A DNA stretch of 64,000 nt from JADKHC01 sp047600805 (GTDB lineage: Bacteria > Verrucomicrobiota > Verrucomicrobiia > Opitutales > Opitutaceae): NCBI GenBank assembly GCA_047600805.1, contig JASGKG010000001.1, positions 2,790,001 through 2,854,000 on the forward strand. Direction: 5' to 3'. A model generated the notes under the pieces. The model was not told where the DNA came from and did not search any database. It saw nothing but the letters and a program-made list of their open reading frames with translations. The translations under genes and the position numbers were made by a program. Position 1 is the first letter of the stretch. Each line of letters begins with the position of its first letter. Shown in pieces: positions 1 to 9,285 of this stretch.

Positions 1-986
1 ACGTAATCAAAGCCGGCCTCCTTGATGCGCACGGCGTCGCGCACCTGCGCAGCACGCGGCAGAGCGTATCCAAGATACGGGTATTCCTGATGCCGATTGG
101 TTCCGCGCAGTCGCACACGGCGACCGTTTATGACAAATCCACCGGATCGCGAAAAAGCAATGCGGCGAATACCGAAGCGCTCCACGCGCTCGTCGAGGAC
201 CTGGCCCGAATCGTCGCAAACAAACACGCGGGCGGAATATAACTTTGGGTTCGTCGGGCTCCAGAGACGCGGATGCACGACCGTGAGTTCAACTTCTCCG
301 TGCACGGCGACACCAGCGCCGACCTTGCCAAGTGAAGCACGGTTCGTCGCCACCGCTTTTCCACTTAAGAGAAGTTCCACGACAACGGCTAGATTCGTCT
401 CCGCGCGCGAACCGTTGCGCACGTGGGCCTTTATCGAAACCATCGCCTCAGCATCCGACGCACTTAGCGTCCGCACGAGTACGCCGCCACCGGCAACTTC
501 TCCCGCGGCAACCGCATCCGTGATGTGAATCGGCGCATAAACACGCAATTCCACGTCGCGGTACAAGCCACCATACCAGCAAAAATCGAGATCGGCGAAA
601 GATTTCCCCGGGGGAATATCGGCATTATCCCGGTTATCAATGGTTATGGAAAGCTCGTGCTCGACTCCGTCGTTCAAATGCGCCGTGAGATCAACCTCGA
701 ACGGCAGATACCCGCCGATGTGGCGACCCACCGGCCGGCCATCGACCGCGACGACCGCAGTGTGCATCGCGGCAGCAATGTACAGAGCGATCCGGGAGCC
801 CGCAGGCGCGGTCGGCACGCAAACGCGCTTCCGATATTCACATTCGCCGAACCAGTGTCCATGGCCATCGATGTCGACGGTGACAGCAGAATGCGGCAAA
901 TCCACCACCGCTGGCGCGTCGGCAGCACCTGATCCTGTCAGGCGCCGAAAATTCCAGCAGCGGTCTAGTTTTTGGATCTGCAACAT
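1..986 (-). CDS. Glycoside hydrolase family 2 protein (beta-galactosidase-like), N-terminal part
   Basis: This frame runs off the left window edge, so only about 328 N-terminal residues are present. It opens with the GH2 sugar-binding jelly roll (DLPHSA near residue 35, then WFGECEYRKRV) and continues through the Ig-like middle domain (FCWYGGLYRDVEL). It ends in the start of the TIM barrel with the GH2 signature GTNRHQEYPYLGYALPR followed by KEAGFDYV. The catalytic glutamates lie beyond the window, so substrate cannot be fixed. GH2 enzymes include beta-galactosidases, beta-glucuronidases and beta-mannosidases. The neighbouring GH53 galactanase makes beta-galactosidase the likeliest role. The ATG at 984-986 is the first start in the open frame; no clear Shine-Dalgarno is seen. 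It lies 80 bases downstream of the LacI gene on the same strand. Confidence 0.85.
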   Translation of the reverse strand, partial: MLQIQKLDRCWNFRRLTGSGAADAPAVVDLPHSAVTVDIDGHGHWFGECEYRKRVCVPTAPAGSRIALYIAAAMHTAVVAVDGRPVGRHIGGYLPFEVDLTAHLNDGVEHELSITIDNRDNADIPPGKSFADLDFCWYGGLYRDVELRVYAPIHITDAVAAGEVAGGGVLVRTLSASDAEAMVSIKAHVRNGSRAETNLAVVVELLLSGKAVATNRASLGKVGAGVAVHGEVELTVVHPRLWSPTNPKLYSARVFVCDDSGQVLDERVERFGIRRIAFSRSGGFVINGRRVRLRGTNRHQEYPYLGYALPRAAQVRDAVRIKEAGFDY

Positions 987-1066
987 GAGAAATTCGTAAG
1001 TTTTATAAAAAATCTAACTCTTTAATTTGCAGTGCGCGTTTGTCTGCTATGTGTCGGTTCGTGATT

Positions 1067-2122
1067 TCAGACAACGGAGTCGCGTTCGATGAGGCGCACC
1101 GGGAGCGTCGCTTGACGTGGTGTCACGCGGCCGCCCGTGGTGAGGCGATCGACCATTTCAACCGCTTGCTCAGCCATTTCTTTTAGCGGCTCTTCGATGG
1201 TCGTGAGCGGTGGGTTTTGGAGGGTGGAAATGCCTTCGTTTTCGCCGCCGATCAGCGAAATGTCCTGCGGAACTTTTAGGCGCATGACATAGGTGAGCAA
1301 ATGCAGGCATTCCATTGCTTGGAAACTGGTGCCTGGCACGTAAATCGCGTCCGCGCCGGACCGAACGAGTCGCGTGATCGCAGAAGCGCGACCCATGTCC
1401 GGCCCCGCCAAAAGCTGGAGCCGCTCGTCGGCTGAAACACCGGCGTCCGCCAGCGCTTTTTGAAAACCCCTTAACCGTTCCACGAAGGGACGATTGTGCG
1501 CGCCGAAAAACGCCGGCGCTTTTCTGCCGCGATCGATGAAGTGCTTTGCCGCGAGATAGCCTGCGTTAAAATGGTCCGAGCGCACGACGTACTCGCGCTG
1601 CTCAGCATCGAACTTGTCCATATAGACAACCGGCATGCGCGTTTCCAGCTCCCGCAGCATGGATTCGAGTTGCTTGTCGAACGTCACCGCAATCACGCCA
1701 TCAAGGAAGCTGCCCGGGAGTTGCTCAATCGGGTTCGAAGGCAACATGACGCCGATATTACGACGCGAAAACGCGAACGCGAGGTGAGCCGTCAGCGTGG
1801 CAGCGTAACCCTCGATGCGGTCGGTAAACGTCGGCTCGCTGAGAATCGCGACTTGGCGCGTCCGCACCGAAACCTGCGGTTTGAGATTGAGCTCTTTTGC
1901 CGCGCGCAGCACGCGATCGCGCGTCTCGGCTTTGACCTTGTCGCGGTTGTTGAGGACGCGGCTGACCGTTCCCGGCGAAACATCCGCTAGGCGGGCGAGG
2001 TCGTAAATCGTGGCTTTTTTGCGCGGAGCATCCGTGGACTCTGAACGGCTCATGTCCTCAGATGTGGAGATATCTCGTCCCCCGGGCGAACCCTTTGTGC
2101 TGGTTTTGGACAAAATACTCAT
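1067..2122 (-). CDS. LacI-family transcriptional regulator
   Basis: This 351-residue protein has the LacI architecture. An N-terminal extension of about 35 residues precedes the helix-turn-helix (ATIYDLARLADVSPGTVSRVLNN), which is followed by the hinge helix and a periplasmic-binding-protein-like sensor core (RTRQVAILSEP, then MPVVYMDKF and GYLAAKHFIDRG). It ends with the usual TTIEEPLKEMAEQAVEM helix. Such proteins repress sugar operons until an oligosaccharide or sugar binds the core. It sits 14 bases downstream of the symporter gene and upstream of the GH2 gene on the same strand, so it probably controls this galactan locus. The start is uncertain: a later start would remove much of the extension ahead of the DNA-binding domain. 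Confidence 0.93.
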   Translation of the reverse strand: MSILSKTSTKGSPGGRDISTSEDMSRSESTDAPRKKATIYDLARLADVSPGTVSRVLNNRDKVKAETRDRVLRAAKELNLKPQVSVRTRQVAILSEPTFTDRIEGYAATLTAHLAFAFSRRNIGVMLPSNPIEQLPGSFLDGVIAVTFDKQLESMLRELETRMPVVYMDKFDAEQREYVVRSDHFNAGYLAAKHFIDRGRKAPAFFGAHNRPFVERLRGFQKALADAGVSADERLQLLAGPDMGRASAITRLVRSGADAIYVPGTSFQAMECLHLLTYVMRLKVPQDISLIGGENEGISTLQNPPLTTIEEPLKEMAEQAVEMVDRLTTGGRVTPRQATLPVRLIERDSVV

Positions 2123-2136
2123 CGGAGACGCCGGAT

Positions 2137-3546
2137 TTAAATCTTCCCGCGCCGTGACTCAAGCTGGGCGCGGATTTCATGAGCCCGTTTGCGATCAAGC
2201 GGATACATCCGCAGCAAGATGATCGCGAAAACCGCCCATGCGGCGGTCGAGAGCGCAAGGATGAGGCGAAGCCGAAGGATCGTCTCCGGCGTCTGGTTGC
2301 CACCGAGTTCGGCTTTGAACCCAGTCATTTTCAAGGAAACGAATGCGCCAAAAAACGCGGTGGAGTAGCCGACTTTTTGAATCCACGAGAAGATGGCGCC
2401 GAACACGCCCTCGCGCCGGAGGCCGCCGCGCAGCTCATCCTCGTCGCAAATATCGGCAAGCATCGCGGGCGTGAGGACGTTGATGGCGATCCAGACCGGA
2501 CCGCAAAGAAGCGGATCGAAAAGGATTTTCCACGGATGGATGGGCGTGAAGAGAAACCATTTTCCAAGTGCACCAACAAAAGTGAGGGCAAAGGCGATCG
2601 CGAGTGTCTTGGTCTTGTCAATTCGTTGCGCAATCCAGGAAACCGGGTAGATCGCCAGAATCCCCACGATCGCGTAACCAGCGGAAAGGTTCCCCTTCCA
2701 AGTTTCGCCGAGGGTCACATCGCCTCCGTGGAGGTAATACACAATAATGTAGGCGTCCAGATTGCTGGCGAACATGCCGGCTACGATTTGCAGGAGCGTG
2801 AGCGCGACGAGGATCGTGAACGCGCGGCTCGAAAATGCGGCTCTGATGCCGGGGACGATTTTGACGGTCTCCTGCTTTTCCGTCTTGTGGAAAAAACGTT
2901 CTCGGACGAAGAGCGCCGGCAAAATCGCCACCACGCCGAGAAAGACGCAACCGACAATCCAGCCAAGCGTGCGCACGCCCGTGATGGCCGAGGCGAACAT
3001 GAACGAACTCGCGATGGGGAAAATGTAGCTGTACCCCATCTCACCGGCCTTGCCGAAGAAGCCGACAAACGAAGAAACGCTGGTGCGCTCGTCGTAGTCG
3101 GGCGTGATCTCGTATTGCAAGGCGAGAAACGGCACGGAAAAGAACGAATAACCGATGTAGAACAATATCTGGGTGACCACCAGCCACGAGGTCAGCCCGA
3201 TCTGTCCCCAATTCGTCGGAACCATCCAGATCGATCCAAAAGCGATGGCCTGGATGATCGCGCCAAATGCGACGAGCGGGCGCCGCCGCCCGAAACGCGA
3301 ATGGAAATTATCAGAAAAGCGACCGACCAGCGGATCGATGAATGCATCTAAAAAGCGCGGCACCGTCAGCGCCGCCGCAAGCCAGACCGGATCCAGCTTG
3401 AGCGTCATCTGATAGAACGGCCGCGCAAAGCTGCCGATAGCAGCCAACCCTAGAAAAATCGGCAAACCGCCGGCACCGAGCGCCATTTTTTCCCAAAAGC
3501 CAACCCTGTCCCGCTGAGGAAGAGCTTGAATCGTTTCCGTGGTCAT
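2137..3546 (-). CDS. MFS sugar symporter, GPH (glycoside-pentoside-hexuronide) type
   Basis: The 469-residue protein has about 12 hydrophobic segments and GPH-family features. These include an N-terminal MALGAGGLPIFLG helix, the loop DPLVGRFSDNFHSRFGRRRP (the DPxxGxxSDRxxxRxGRRRP-type signature) and a second cluster LADICDEDELRGGLRREG. Members import oligosaccharides or hexuronides with Na+ or H+ across the inner membrane. Its place between a TonB receptor and a LacI regulator, next to GH53 and GH2 enzymes, suggests it carries galacto-oligosaccharides released in the periplasm. The gene is separated from the upstream TonB-receptor gene by about 215 bases that contain a palindromic repeat. Confidence 0.92.
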   Translation of the reverse strand: MTTETIQALPQRDRVGFWEKMALGAGGLPIFLGLAAIGSFARPFYQMTLKLDPVWLAAALTVPRFLDAFIDPLVGRFSDNFHSRFGRRRPLVAFGAIIQAIAFGSIWMVPTNWGQIGLTSWLVVTQILFYIGYSFFSVPFLALQYEITPDYDERTSVSSFVGFFGKAGEMGYSYIFPIASSFMFASAITGVRTLGWIVGCVFLGVVAILPALFVRERFFHKTEKQETVKIVPGIRAAFSSRAFTILVALTLLQIVAGMFASNLDAYIIVYYLHGGDVTLGETWKGNLSAGYAIVGILAIYPVSWIAQRIDKTKTLAIAFALTFVGALGKWFLFTPIHPWKILFDPLLCGPVWIAINVLTPAMLADICDEDELRGGLRREGVFGAIFSWIQKVGYSTAFFGAFVSLKMTGFKAELGGNQTPETILRLRLILALSTAAWAVFAIILLRMYPLDRKRAHEIRAQLESRRGKI

Positions 3547-3761
3547 ACGAAGCCGGTCGTTTGTTCCACGGAAACAGTTGGGCTGGACCTGTTGTTCATG
3601 TCAGCAGGACAGGTTGGCGATTTGCAGAGTTTTGGCGAGACCAGTAGGGACGTCCAGCCTTGGCCGTCCGCTTTCGTATGCGTCATGGGTGAGCGACACG
3701 GGCGGACGCCCCGGCGGGGCGTCCCTACCTTGGGTCGATTTATGTTTTAAGGCGACCGGGC
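3547..3761. repeat. Intergenic region with a REP-like palindromic repeat
   Basis: No gene is visible between the symporter and the TonB-receptor genes. From about 3643 the sequence holds two inverted GC-rich segments. One starts with tagggacg and the other (3700-3740) reads ggcggacgccccgg then ggggcgtccctacc; together they could fold into a long hairpin. A related palindrome occurs at 50264-50300, which makes this a dispersed family rather than a simple terminator. It could also attenuate transcription between the receptor and the symporter. Confidence 0.6.
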
Positions 3762-6700
3762 TTAGAAGTGCAGCGTGGCGGACAGCGTGTACTTGCGCGG
3801 TTCCTGCAAGCCAATGCGCTCGGTAGGCCGGGTCAGGAACTTGCCACTTGGATCTGCAACGCCCCACCAGGCGAGCGTGTAGATCTGGTCGTCGCGCTTG
3901 TTCAGCAGGTTGGAGACATTGAATTGGATCTCAGCCCAAGAGCCTTTGCCGACCCATTCGGTCTTGAAGGTATAACCGATATTCGCGTCAAGCAGCGTGA
4001 GCGTACGCCCGTAGTGGACGGTGGGATTGTACTTCGCGTCGAGCGTGTCGTCGTACATGCCGAGCACATTCTTGCTTTGGTAACGACCACCACCACCGAT
4101 GGAGAAGCCTTTGAGCGCACCACTATCGAACGTGTACTTGGTGTAGAGGTTGGCGCCGTACTTGCGCTGACCACTGGCTTCATGCCCGTCGAGTGCAACA
4201 ACATTGTCGATATTGTTGTACAACCAAGCGATATCCTGACGCATATCGCCACCCCACGAAGGGTCGGTCACGAAGGTGAGCGGAGCCTTACTCAGCCAGA
4301 AGGCGGTGTTGGCGTCGGCCCAAGCCTTCACCTCGGCCATCGAGTTCTTCGCGACCAGATGATTGATCGAGAAGTTTGCCGATACGCGCCAGTTGGAGGT
4401 CGGATTGGCGACGAGGGACATTTCCCAACCGCTCGTTTCACGGTCGTACATGAAACCATTGGCGTTGATCAAATGGGTATTGTATTCATCCGGGGTGAGC
4501 AGCGAGGTGCCGCCACCGTTGGCGCGAAGCGCATTGAGGATACGCGTATTGCGGTCGGTGATATCAGTCTGAATCTTGCCCCAGTCCGTGGCGTGCTTGG
4601 TGGTGCCCTTGTAATAGCCGACCGTGGCGTAGAGTTTGCCTTCGAGCAGATCGAGTTTGATACCAGCATCCATGCCTTTGCTCTCGGTCATGGGCGGGAT
4701 GGAGCTGCCGATGATGTGAATTCTCAGATCGGGCAGATCGCGGCTGGAGGAAACGTTGCCTGAGAAGGAAAGCCACTTGATCGCGTGATAGACCGCGCCA
4801 GCAGAGATCGTGTTGGGATCAAAGGTGTGCGAGCGTTCGTTTTTAGGATCGAGAACAATGACACCATTACTGCGGGTCGGGACCAACGGATAGTTGTACG
4901 TGTACTTCAACGAGTCGCCGCGAAGGCCCAGGATCGTGACCAGCTTATCGTTTAAGAAGAAGCTCTGGAGCGCTGCCATGCCCGTGGTCTGCTTGCTTTC
5001 TGTATCCTCGGGTTGCTGGGTTGCTACCCAACGGGTACCGGGAATAGCCACGCGCCAAGATTGTACGTGAATATCCTTCGTGTTTCCTTCGGCGAAATAA
5101 TGGCGACGGTAGAGTCGGTTGACATCCAATTCAGCTGTCGAGGCATCGTAAGGCCAAGCGGACAGATCCGTGAACACCTCTGCTTCCTCGAGGCGCTTGT
5201 ATTTGCGAACATCATAACCGATCAGGCCGGCTGCGCGGTGTTTGCCCCAATCACCGGTCGTGAAGTTGTAGGCGACCGTGGCGCGAAGGTCGGTGGCTTT
5301 GATGTTCTGGTTGCGACGCGTCCAATTATTTTCGAGGTAGAGTCGGCGAGCATTCGGGTTGGCACCAGACGATGCGCCCCAGGAATTAAGACCGGCGATC
5401 GGCAGATCGGAGCTAGCATCGCCCCAAATCTCGGAAGCGCTTCCGAAAAACGAAGTGGCACGGCTGCCATCCGGATCATAACCGAGGAAATCGCTCGATT
5501 GGTGATTGAAAGCCAGCTCGTACGACAAGCTGTCGCTCAGCTTGCTCTCAAAGAAAGCACTGACCGTCTTGATGCGCGTGTCGCGTGTGGCATCCGGACC
5601 ACCGGTGTTGGCCGTGCGGGGGATGATGCTGTTATTGGTCGGATTATCCGCCCAAGCTGACCAAGTCGGCTTGGCCCAATCTTCCAACGCGCCAGGCCAG
5701 CCAGATGGGTTGCGGGAATAGACCGTCTGGTACAAGGCGCTCTTGTTGCTATCGGCATCGTTGCTGCCGATGGCGTTAGTGACCCAGTTGCGAACAACAC
5801 CGTCATCGCCCGCGACCATATGGTTGTTGCCGCTCCACAAGAACGTACCGCCTGCGGGAGGCGGCCAGCTATTAGCGGCAGCGGTTTGGCGGCCACCAGC
5901 GCGCCAGAGAAACGATTGGTCGATCGCGAGCCAGGGGCGAGCGACGTTGTCGGTCACTTTGCCGTACTCACCTTCAACGCGAAGCGAAGTATCCTTTGAG
6001 ATCGCCCATTTCGTCGCGAGGTGGGCGCGGCGCGCGCGATCAAATTCGAACTCGCGCCAAGATTTGCCACTTTCAGCCATGGCGTTGACACGCACGGCCA
6101 GCTTATTTGGAACAAGGGCAAGGTTAGTGTCGATCGTGCCGCGGTTGCGATTCCAGCTGCCGACCGTGTAGTTCACCTCGTTTTTATTCACATCGAGCAT
6201 GGCCTGCTTGGTGGAAGTATTGACCAAACCACCGGGAGCGCCGAAGCCGAAGAGGATGCCGTTGGGACCGCGCGATTGATCGATGCGCTCAACGTTGTAG
6301 AAATCGGAAGAGGCTTCCCACTTGAAGAAGTTGCGCGAGTAGCTCGCAGCGAGACCGCGGATACGGAGCTGCCACTCGTCATTGCCGATCATGGGATTGC
6401 CGTTGACGCTCAGGGCGGCGTCGCCGACGTCCGGAACGGCGTTGTTTTCGAAGAGGATCAGGTCCTTCATGTTCGTGGCACCGATGTCCTTGATGAACTC
6501 AGGTGTGAACACGGAGATGGCAGCGCCTGTATCTTTCAATTTGGTATTGAGGCGACTGCCGGCCAGCGTATTACCGGCGAGGTAGCCGACGTCTTTCTTG
6601 GTGCTAACGGTGAACGGACTGAGCACGAGCGTGTCGTCCGTCAGTGCATCCGTAGCGTCCGCGGTGGCGGCAGGACTCGTGGCGGTGGCGGGTGTATTAA

Positions 6701-6785
6701 TGGCCGTTTGTGCTGACGTGAACGCAGCCGGTGCAGCGGCCAGAGCTGCACACAGAGCGAATTTGCGTAGGTTTTTGGGGTGCAT
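3762..6785 (-). CDS. TonB-dependent outer-membrane receptor
   Basis: This 1007-residue protein has a signal peptide (residues 1-25, AAPAAFTSAQ) and a plug domain of the type common in Opitutaceae (TLVLSPFTVSTKKDVGYLAGNT near 53-75). It then has QLRIRGL, VERIDQSRGPNGILFGFGAPGG and a long beta-barrel ending in the terminal aromatic strand ...YTLSATLHF. Such receptors pull large or scarce substrates across the outer membrane with TonB energy. There is no SusD partner, as expected for Verrucomicrobiota. It starts 36 bases after the GH53 gene stop and is probably co-transcribed with it, so galactan or pectic oligosaccharide uptake is the likeliest role. Confidence 0.95.
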   Translation of the reverse strand: MHPKNLRKFALCAALAAAPAAFTSAQTAINTPATATSPAATADATDALTDDTLVLSPFTVSTKKDVGYLAGNTLAGSRLNTKLKDTGAAISVFTPEFIKDIGATNMKDLILFENNAVPDVGDAALSVNGNPMIGNDEWQLRIRGLAASYSRNFFKWEASSDFYNVERIDQSRGPNGILFGFGAPGGLVNTSTKQAMLDVNKNEVNYTVGSWNRNRGTIDTNLALVPNKLAVRVNAMAESGKSWREFEFDRARRAHLATKWAISKDTSLRVEGEYGKVTDNVARPWLAIDQSFLWRAGGRQTAAANSWPPPAGGTFLWSGNNHMVAGDDGVVRNWVTNAIGSNDADSNKSALYQTVYSRNPSGWPGALEDWAKPTWSAWADNPTNNSIIPRTANTGGPDATRDTRIKTVSAFFESKLSDSLSYELAFNHQSSDFLGYDPDGSRATSFFGSASEIWGDASSDLPIAGLNSWGASSGANPNARRLYLENNWTRRNQNIKATDLRATVAYNFTTGDWGKHRAAGLIGYDVRKYKRLEEAEVFTDLSAWPYDASTAELDVNRLYRRHYFAEGNTKDIHVQSWRVAIPGTRWVATQQPEDTESKQTTGMAALQSFFLNDKLVTILGLRGDSLKYTYNYPLVPTRSNGVIVLDPKNERSHTFDPNTISAGAVYHAIKWLSFSGNVSSSRDLPDLRIHIIGSSIPPMTESKGMDAGIKLDLLEGKLYATVGYYKGTTKHATDWGKIQTDITDRNTRILNALRANGGGTSLLTPDEYNTHLINANGFMYDRETSGWEMSLVANPTSNWRVSANFSINHLVAKNSMAEVKAWADANTAFWLSKAPLTFVTDPSWGGDMRQDIAWLYNNIDNVVALDGHEASGQRKYGANLYTKYTFDSGALKGFSIGGGGRYQSKNVLGMYDDTLDAKYNPTVHYGRTLTLLDANIGYTFKTEWVGKGSWAEIQFNVSNLLNKRDDQIYTLAWWGVADPSGKFLTRPTERIGLQEPRKYTLSATLHF

Positions 6786-6821
6786 GGGTTATTGGTGGGA
6801 ATGAACTAAACGTGGGAAATT

Positions 6822-7946
6822 CTACTTGGCGGCCTCACGCGAAAACGCAGCGGCAGGCAGCACCGCACCTTTGTCATCAAACAAGGCGCACGAACCACCG
6901 ACCCACATTGGCAGGCCCTCGACGAGGGTTGCTTCCGGGTACCACCAGAAAACTCCGCGGCCGAGGTGGTTCGGCACCGCCTTCACTGCGGCGTAAACCT
7001 CTGAAATAAATTGTCTCTGCCCCGCTGGCGTGAGCGGCCAGGTCATATGCGGCCGGGTTTTCCAATGCTCGTCGTTTTTCCATGGATACGCCGTCTCCAC
7101 GACCATCAGGGGTTTTTTAAATTCCGCAGCCAAGCCGTTGAGGCAGTGGCTCAACTCTTGAACCGAGCCATGCCAGTCAGGATAATAACTCATCCCGATG
7201 ATATCGAACGGCACCTGGGCCGCGGTGGCCTCGCGGCAGAACCAAAGCGCACGATCAAATTGGTTCGGGCTTTCGATATGCAGCACGGCAAGCGGTTTGG
7301 CTTCGTCGGGGAAAGCGTTCGCAAGACCGGCATACGCCGCACGGAGCAGGCCTCCCAAGCGAGCCCAAGCTTCGTGGTCATCAGCCTTCGTAAATTCCAC
7401 GTGTCCCTCCGGCCAAAGCATTCCGTTCGTGATTTCGTTGCCCAGCTGGATCAGCTGAGGTTTCACGCCTTCAGCGGCGAAGCGCTTTAAAACCTCCGTG
7501 GTATACGACTGAACTTTGGCTTTCAGCTCGTCGTAGGAAAGATTGGCCCAGGAAGCTGGTTTGAATTGTTTCGCCGGATCGGCCCACGTATCCGAATAAT
7601 GGATATCCAGCATGAAAGCCGCGTGCAAAGCCTTCACGCGCTTGGCCAACGCAATCGTGTACTCAAGATCGTTGGTCACAACGTCCTTTTTATTCGGATC
7701 AACGAAGAGACGCAGCCGGAAGCAGTTGAACCCTTGAACGCGCAAGATGCTCAGGCCGTCGGCCTTTTTCCCGTCAATGCGGTAAACCGCGTGATGTGCT
7801 TCCATGACCGGCAGAGCCGAGACATCAGCCCCCACTAAAAACGGAACCTCCGCGCCCGCTGCTGTTCCATACACGGCAGCGAATGCAGTCAGGAGGGCTA
7901 AAATGCGAATAAGACGAAGAGCCGAAGCGTGTAGGGCGGGAGTCAT
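6822..7946 (-). CDS. Secreted GH53 arabinogalactan endo-beta-1,4-galactanase
   Basis: The 374-residue protein has a signal peptide (about 1-32) followed by a single GH53 (beta/alpha)8 barrel. Key motifs are GADVSALP (39-46), GFNCFRLRLF, DIHYSDTWADPAKQ, the acid/base site LGNE (N170, E171) and the nucleophile in MVVETAYPW (E284). Enzymes of this family cut beta-1,4-galactan side chains of pectin. This is the first gene of a minus-strand run (GH53, TonB receptor, symporter, LacI, GH2) and has a good sigma-70-like promoter upstream. There is no carbohydrate-binding module; the length is normal for a bacterial GH53. Confidence 0.95.
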   Translation of the reverse strand: MTPALHASALRLIRILALLTAFAAVYGTAAGAEVPFLVGADVSALPVMEAHHAVYRIDGKKADGLSILRVQGFNCFRLRLFVDPNKKDVVTNDLEYTIALAKRVKALHAAFMLDIHYSDTWADPAKQFKPASWANLSYDELKAKVQSYTTEVLKRFAAEGVKPQLIQLGNEITNGMLWPEGHVEFTKADDHEAWARLGGLLRAAYAGLANAFPDEAKPLAVLHIESPNQFDRALWFCREATAAQVPFDIIGMSYYPDWHGSVQELSHCLNGLAAEFKKPLMVVETAYPWKNDEHWKTRPHMTWPLTPAGQRQFISEVYAAVKAVPNHLGRGVFWWYPEATLVEGLPMWVGGSCALFDDKGAVLPAAAFSREAAK

Positions 7947-7993
7947 CCAGGACGAGGGTGTTAGGTCGCGGGGTGAGCGGGGTGACGTGCGAA

Positions 7994-8022
7994 GTTATCA
8001 AACCATGCGATAATTAAGTCAA
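7994..8022 (-). promoter_or_regulatory. Sigma-70-like promoter of the GH53 operon
   Basis: On the minus strand, TTGACT (8017-8022) is followed after exactly 17 bases by GATAAC (7994-7999), about 50 bases ahead of the GH53 start. Just upstream, the 11-base element gttttattttt occurs twice, at 8025-8035 and 8045-8055. These direct repeats on the promoter's upstream side are candidate activator or repressor sites. The assignment rests on sequence pattern alone. Confidence 0.5.
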
Positions 8023-8287
8023 TAGTTTTATTTTTGATTAAACTGTTTTATTTTTCAGGTTGCTCTACTTGCCTCCAGGCCCATTAAATTCGGACCGCTT
8101 GCTTCATAATTTAATCAAAAAGAGCGAGTTGAGAGTATTTAACCGAGGCTCCGTCGCGTGTGACTCTCTCATGCGCGTTCCAAGCCGCTGCCGGAATATC
8201 GCTCGTTCCCCGGATCACAGCCGTTTTTTGGGAAAGCCCAAGGAACACGCGGTTGAAAAGCGCTGCGTCGAGCACATCGTACTATTG

Positions 8288-8971
8288 ATGGATATGGAGA
8301 TTACATTGCCTGAGGAAATCGCGGTGATGACGTTGCCCGACGTCACTTTTTTCCCGCAGGCCTTGCTACCGTTGCATATTTTCGAGCCGCGTTATCAACA
8401 AATGCTGAAGGAGTCGCTGGCAACCGACCGGCTGTTCGCCGTAGCGGGAATGAACACGAAACGCGCGCGCAGTTCCGGCGAATTTGAACCACCGTTTCGC
8501 GTCGGTACGATCGGCATCGTGCGGGCCTGCCAAAAAGGCGAAAACGGGACATCCAACCTTCTTCTACAGGGCTTGGCGCGTATAGAGATTTTGGAAATTG
8601 TAACAGAGGTGCCGTTTCGCCGCGTCCGTATTCAGGCGCTCAGCAGCGAACCCGGCGCCGACGTCGAAGAAAACGCGCGGCTGTGCCAGGCTTTGGGAAA
8701 ACTTCTTCATACCAAGCAGCGCTTGGGCGGCACGGTCCCTCGGGAGTTCACGCAATTCCTAAAAACCGTTCACGACCCGGAAACGTTCGTGGATCTGGCG
8801 GCATTCACGTTGTGCAAGGATACGGCGCTCAAGCAAAAGCTGCTGGAGACACTCGACGTGCATGCGCGCCTGGAGCTCTACACCCAGCGAATCCGAAAAG
8901 ATATCGACAGCTTAAAGCTCCAAAAAAAGCTCCAAGGCCCGCTTCCGGACGACTCGATCGAGCGCAACTAA
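8288..8971 (+). CDS. LON peptidase substrate-binding domain protein
   Basis: The protein begins at MDMEITLPEEIAVMTLPDVTFFP and carries the N-terminal domain of Lon protease (PUA-like, LPLHIFEPRYQQML; FRVGTIGIVRACQKGENGTSNLLLQGLARIEI) without any ATPase or protease domain. It has the usual size of about 228 residues. The open frame extends upstream to 8060, but those residues do not resemble the family, so the ATG at 8288 is chosen; no strong Shine-Dalgarno decides it. Stand-alone copies are common and of unknown function, possibly substrate binding. It is transcribed opposite to the flanking polysaccharide genes. Confidence 0.85.
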   Translation: MDMEITLPEEIAVMTLPDVTFFPQALLPLHIFEPRYQQMLKESLATDRLFAVAGMNTKRARSSGEFEPPFRVGTIGIVRACQKGENGTSNLLLQGLARIEILEIVTEVPFRRVRIQALSSEPGADVEENARLCQALGKLLHTKQRLGGTVPREFTQFLKTVHDPETFVDLAAFTLCKDTALKQKLLETLDVHARLELYTQRIRKDIDSLKLQKKLQGPLPDDSIERN

Positions 8972-9009
8972 ACGCGCGCCGCGCCGATATATAGGGCCAC
9001 TGATCCCGC

Positions 9010-9207
9010 ATGAGTTTTTCCTGTCCGCACTTCCGCCCGGAAGATGAGTACTGCCTCCGGCTCAAAACCGACTGCGTGCCCGGTCGCCGCGGCTGCGTGC
9101 TGGGCAACAAGGTCGTGTTCGCGACGCCGGTGGAAGAGCGGATCCGACTGCGCGAAGAAGAAAAACGGCGCAAACAGCTTGAAGACGAATTGCGGCCGAA
9201 ACCGTAG
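9010..9207 (+). CDS. Small conserved cysteine-containing protein of unknown function
   Basis: This 65-residue protein has four cysteines in its first half (FSCPHF, YCLRLKTDCVPGRRGCVLG) and a charged helical tail (EERIRLREEEKRRKQLEDELRPKP). The spacing of the cysteines would suit a metal site or a UPF-type small protein. It follows the LON-domain gene by 38 bases on the same strand and could share its transcript. I do not recognise a function. Confidence 0.6.
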   Translation: MSFSCPHFRPEDEYCLRLKTDCVPGRRGCVLGNKVVFATPVEERIRLREEEKRRKQLEDELRPKP

Positions 9208-9240
9208 CGGCCCATCGATCGCGCATGTCGCGGCCAAAGA

Positions 9241-9268
9241 AAAAGCCCTGCCGGTCAGGCAGGGCTTA
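9241..9268 (-). terminator. Rho-independent terminator of the pectinase gene
   Basis: A perfect 10-base stem (AAGCCCTGCC / GGCAGGGCTT) with a 5-base loop is followed on the minus strand by a T-run. It lies 18 bases beyond the stop of the giant minus-strand pectinase gene. The T-run is on that strand only, so it terminates that gene and not the small plus-strand gene. Confidence 0.85.
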
Positions 9269-9285
9269 CCCAACAAGCTTCGGCC

